Below are positions 62,987 through 64,000 of a stretch of 64,000 bases of DNA, in pieces. The translations under genes were made by a program, and so were the position numbers. Below the pieces are notes generated by a model. That model was given only the letters and a program-made list of their open reading frames with translations. It made no database searches and was not told the DNA's origin. This stretch comes from Lactarius indigo (Eukaryota; Basidiomycota; Agaricomycetes; Russulales; Russulaceae), in the NCBI GenBank assembly GCA_025766275.1, contig JAFKAC010000020.1, positions 62,001 to 126,000 of the forward strand. Direction: 5' to 3'. Positions within the stretch are counted from its first letter, which is position 1; every line of letters begins with the position of its first letter.

Positions 62987-63578
62987 ATAAGTTAGGTAGC
63001 ACGTAGTAAGATGGAAACTGTAAAGTTGTCAAAAGTGAGCATGAATGAAGCATCGAAATCTGTCCAGGTGCCTGAGATTTAGACATAGAACAAGCGAAGA
63101 TGAGACGATAGGAAGAGAGGAGTGGAGACACGAGGAAGATGGAAGGGATCGACAAGACACGAGTTGGTTGGAGATCATCCGAGATAGGCAGTCAAATCAC
63201 GTGCCGGGCCGACAACTCCAAAATGACCGAAATTGGTTGGAATCATGTGCCTCAAGGGCGTTGGTCTGTATCTTTGGCACTATCGCAGTAATGAATATGG
63301 ATGAAAAAAAAAAAAAAAAAAAAGGAAGAAAAAAAAAGAAGCTTGGCAATCTCGTGATGTTGCCCAATGCGAATGGCGCGATTGAGCCACCCGTACCACA
63401 ATTAAATTCTTAAAAAGGTAATATGTTTGCTTATTAAGTACATATGTTCAAACGAGCGGATCGCGTCCACATGGCTCCAACCTTGGCCCCCAACCCCAAC
63501 ATGAACGCGCCCAAGGCTGGTTAAAAGGACTCACACCTCAAGACAAATATATGCGTCTCCCCCTTCATCTGTTCACCC
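62987..63578. other. Intergenic stretch with an A-rich tract
   Basis: A run of A residues interrupted by GGAAG at 63304-63338 may be the tail of a retroposed sequence. No supported gene. Confidence 0.4.
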
Positions 63579-64000
63579 ATGTCTTCTACTGATCGCTCCT
63601 CCAGCCCATATACATGCAGGGATCGCGGGCAAGACTGTGAGATGAGCCAAACCCCGTTGAGTAGGCCATCTGAAGAACGATTTAAGGAGAAAACAACCCG
63701 CCAAAAATTGTAAGTCGTCGCCTGAGTCCTCCATTATTCACTGAAACCCTATACTGATTTATCCTAACAGAGATGACGACAAAAACCCATTCGCGGATTG
63801 CGGCCGATTCCTCATGCGATGTGTCTACCCCTTCATAGTGGTGGACACACTTGTCGTCGTTGCACAAGAGCTGACATCCCTGGGGTGCACTGACAAATAC
63901 GAGTACCTGTGAGTCGACTCCGTGCACACAAATGGCAATATCTAACACAGGAACATAGGACCGAGGAAATAAAGGAACGCTATGAAGATTATGCTGCGGC
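63579..64000 (+). CDS. Unrecognised gene, 5' part only (runs off the window)
   Basis: Exon 1 63579-63709 (MSSTDRSSSPYTCRDRGQD), donor GTAAGT. Exon 2 63771-63908 (DDDKNPFADCGRFLMRCVYP, then FIVVDTLVVVAQELTSLG), donor GTGAGT. An acceptor ATAG near 63959 continues in frame with TEEIKERYEDYAA to the end of the window. Clean donors and in-phase joins support a real gene. The hydrophobic FIVVDTLVVVA segment could be a buried helix. No family is recognised. Confidence 0.5.

Overview
This window looks like a transposon-dense accessory region of a mushroom-forming basidiomycete (Agaricomycetes). Genes are broken by many ~50 bp GT-AG introns. A KDZ-family transposase with a CxC2-like cysteine cluster sits beside a TET/JBP-type 2-oxoglutarate dioxygenase gene, a pairing known from basidiomycetes. 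The rest is chromodomain Ty3/gypsy elements, a Ty1/copia element and a Plavaka-like (CACTA) transposase remnant. I see no convincing ordinary housekeeping gene; only the last ~1.6 kb holds possible host genes.

Layout. (1) 1-29250 reads as one very large KDZ DNA transposon whose left end lies before the window. Arrays of the same unit, with a 43-44 bp period and the bipartite core CTGCCGAT-N10-(G/T)GGCCC, occupy both ends in opposite orientation (1-1130 and 26740-29250). The heptamer TCGGCAG/CTGCCGA is scattered through all genes in between. The cargo is an SP-repeat protein, an acidic Cys-motif protein, a conserved unknown, the TET/JBP gene, several small coiled-coil or unknown genes and the KDZ transposase. 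(2) Gypsy element A (8705-16534) sits inside the TET/JBP gene. (3) Gypsy element D (29251-36718, minus strand) has a 3' LTR that is cut off exactly where the KDZ array ends. (4) A Plavaka-like transposase gene (minus strand) is split between 36719-37337 and 60096-62240 by gypsy element B (37338-60090). (5) B is itself split by gypsy element C (39731-47676), by a solo LTR of the A family (50548-51076) and by an intact copia element (51688-58023). (6) 62373-64000 holds two unrecognised intron-containing genes. Every complete LTR insertion has a 5 bp target duplication that I could read (CCTCA, GTCTG, TAATA, AGAAG, TTTTC).

The four gypsy families A-D share a design that is visible directly in the sequence. 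About 33-35 nt after the TATA box, the first 11 nt of the predicted transcript are the reverse complement of a sequence just inside the LTR, as in self-primed Tf1/sushi elements. The leader contains no AUG in any frame for ~640-1180 nt (one exception, 8 nt before the in-frame AUG, in B). The gag frame nevertheless opens upstream at a GUG or CUG in strong Kozak context. Gag and Pol overlap at GG(A/G)TTTT in the -1 arrangement. Pol continues after the chromodomain into a conserved tail that ends, in B, C and D, with four zinc knuckles. Nearly every interruption of a transposon frame is a TGA where relatives or context expect Arg (CGA), and LTR pairs differ mainly at CpG. This implies cytosine methylation and deamination in a genome that also carries a TET/JBP gene.
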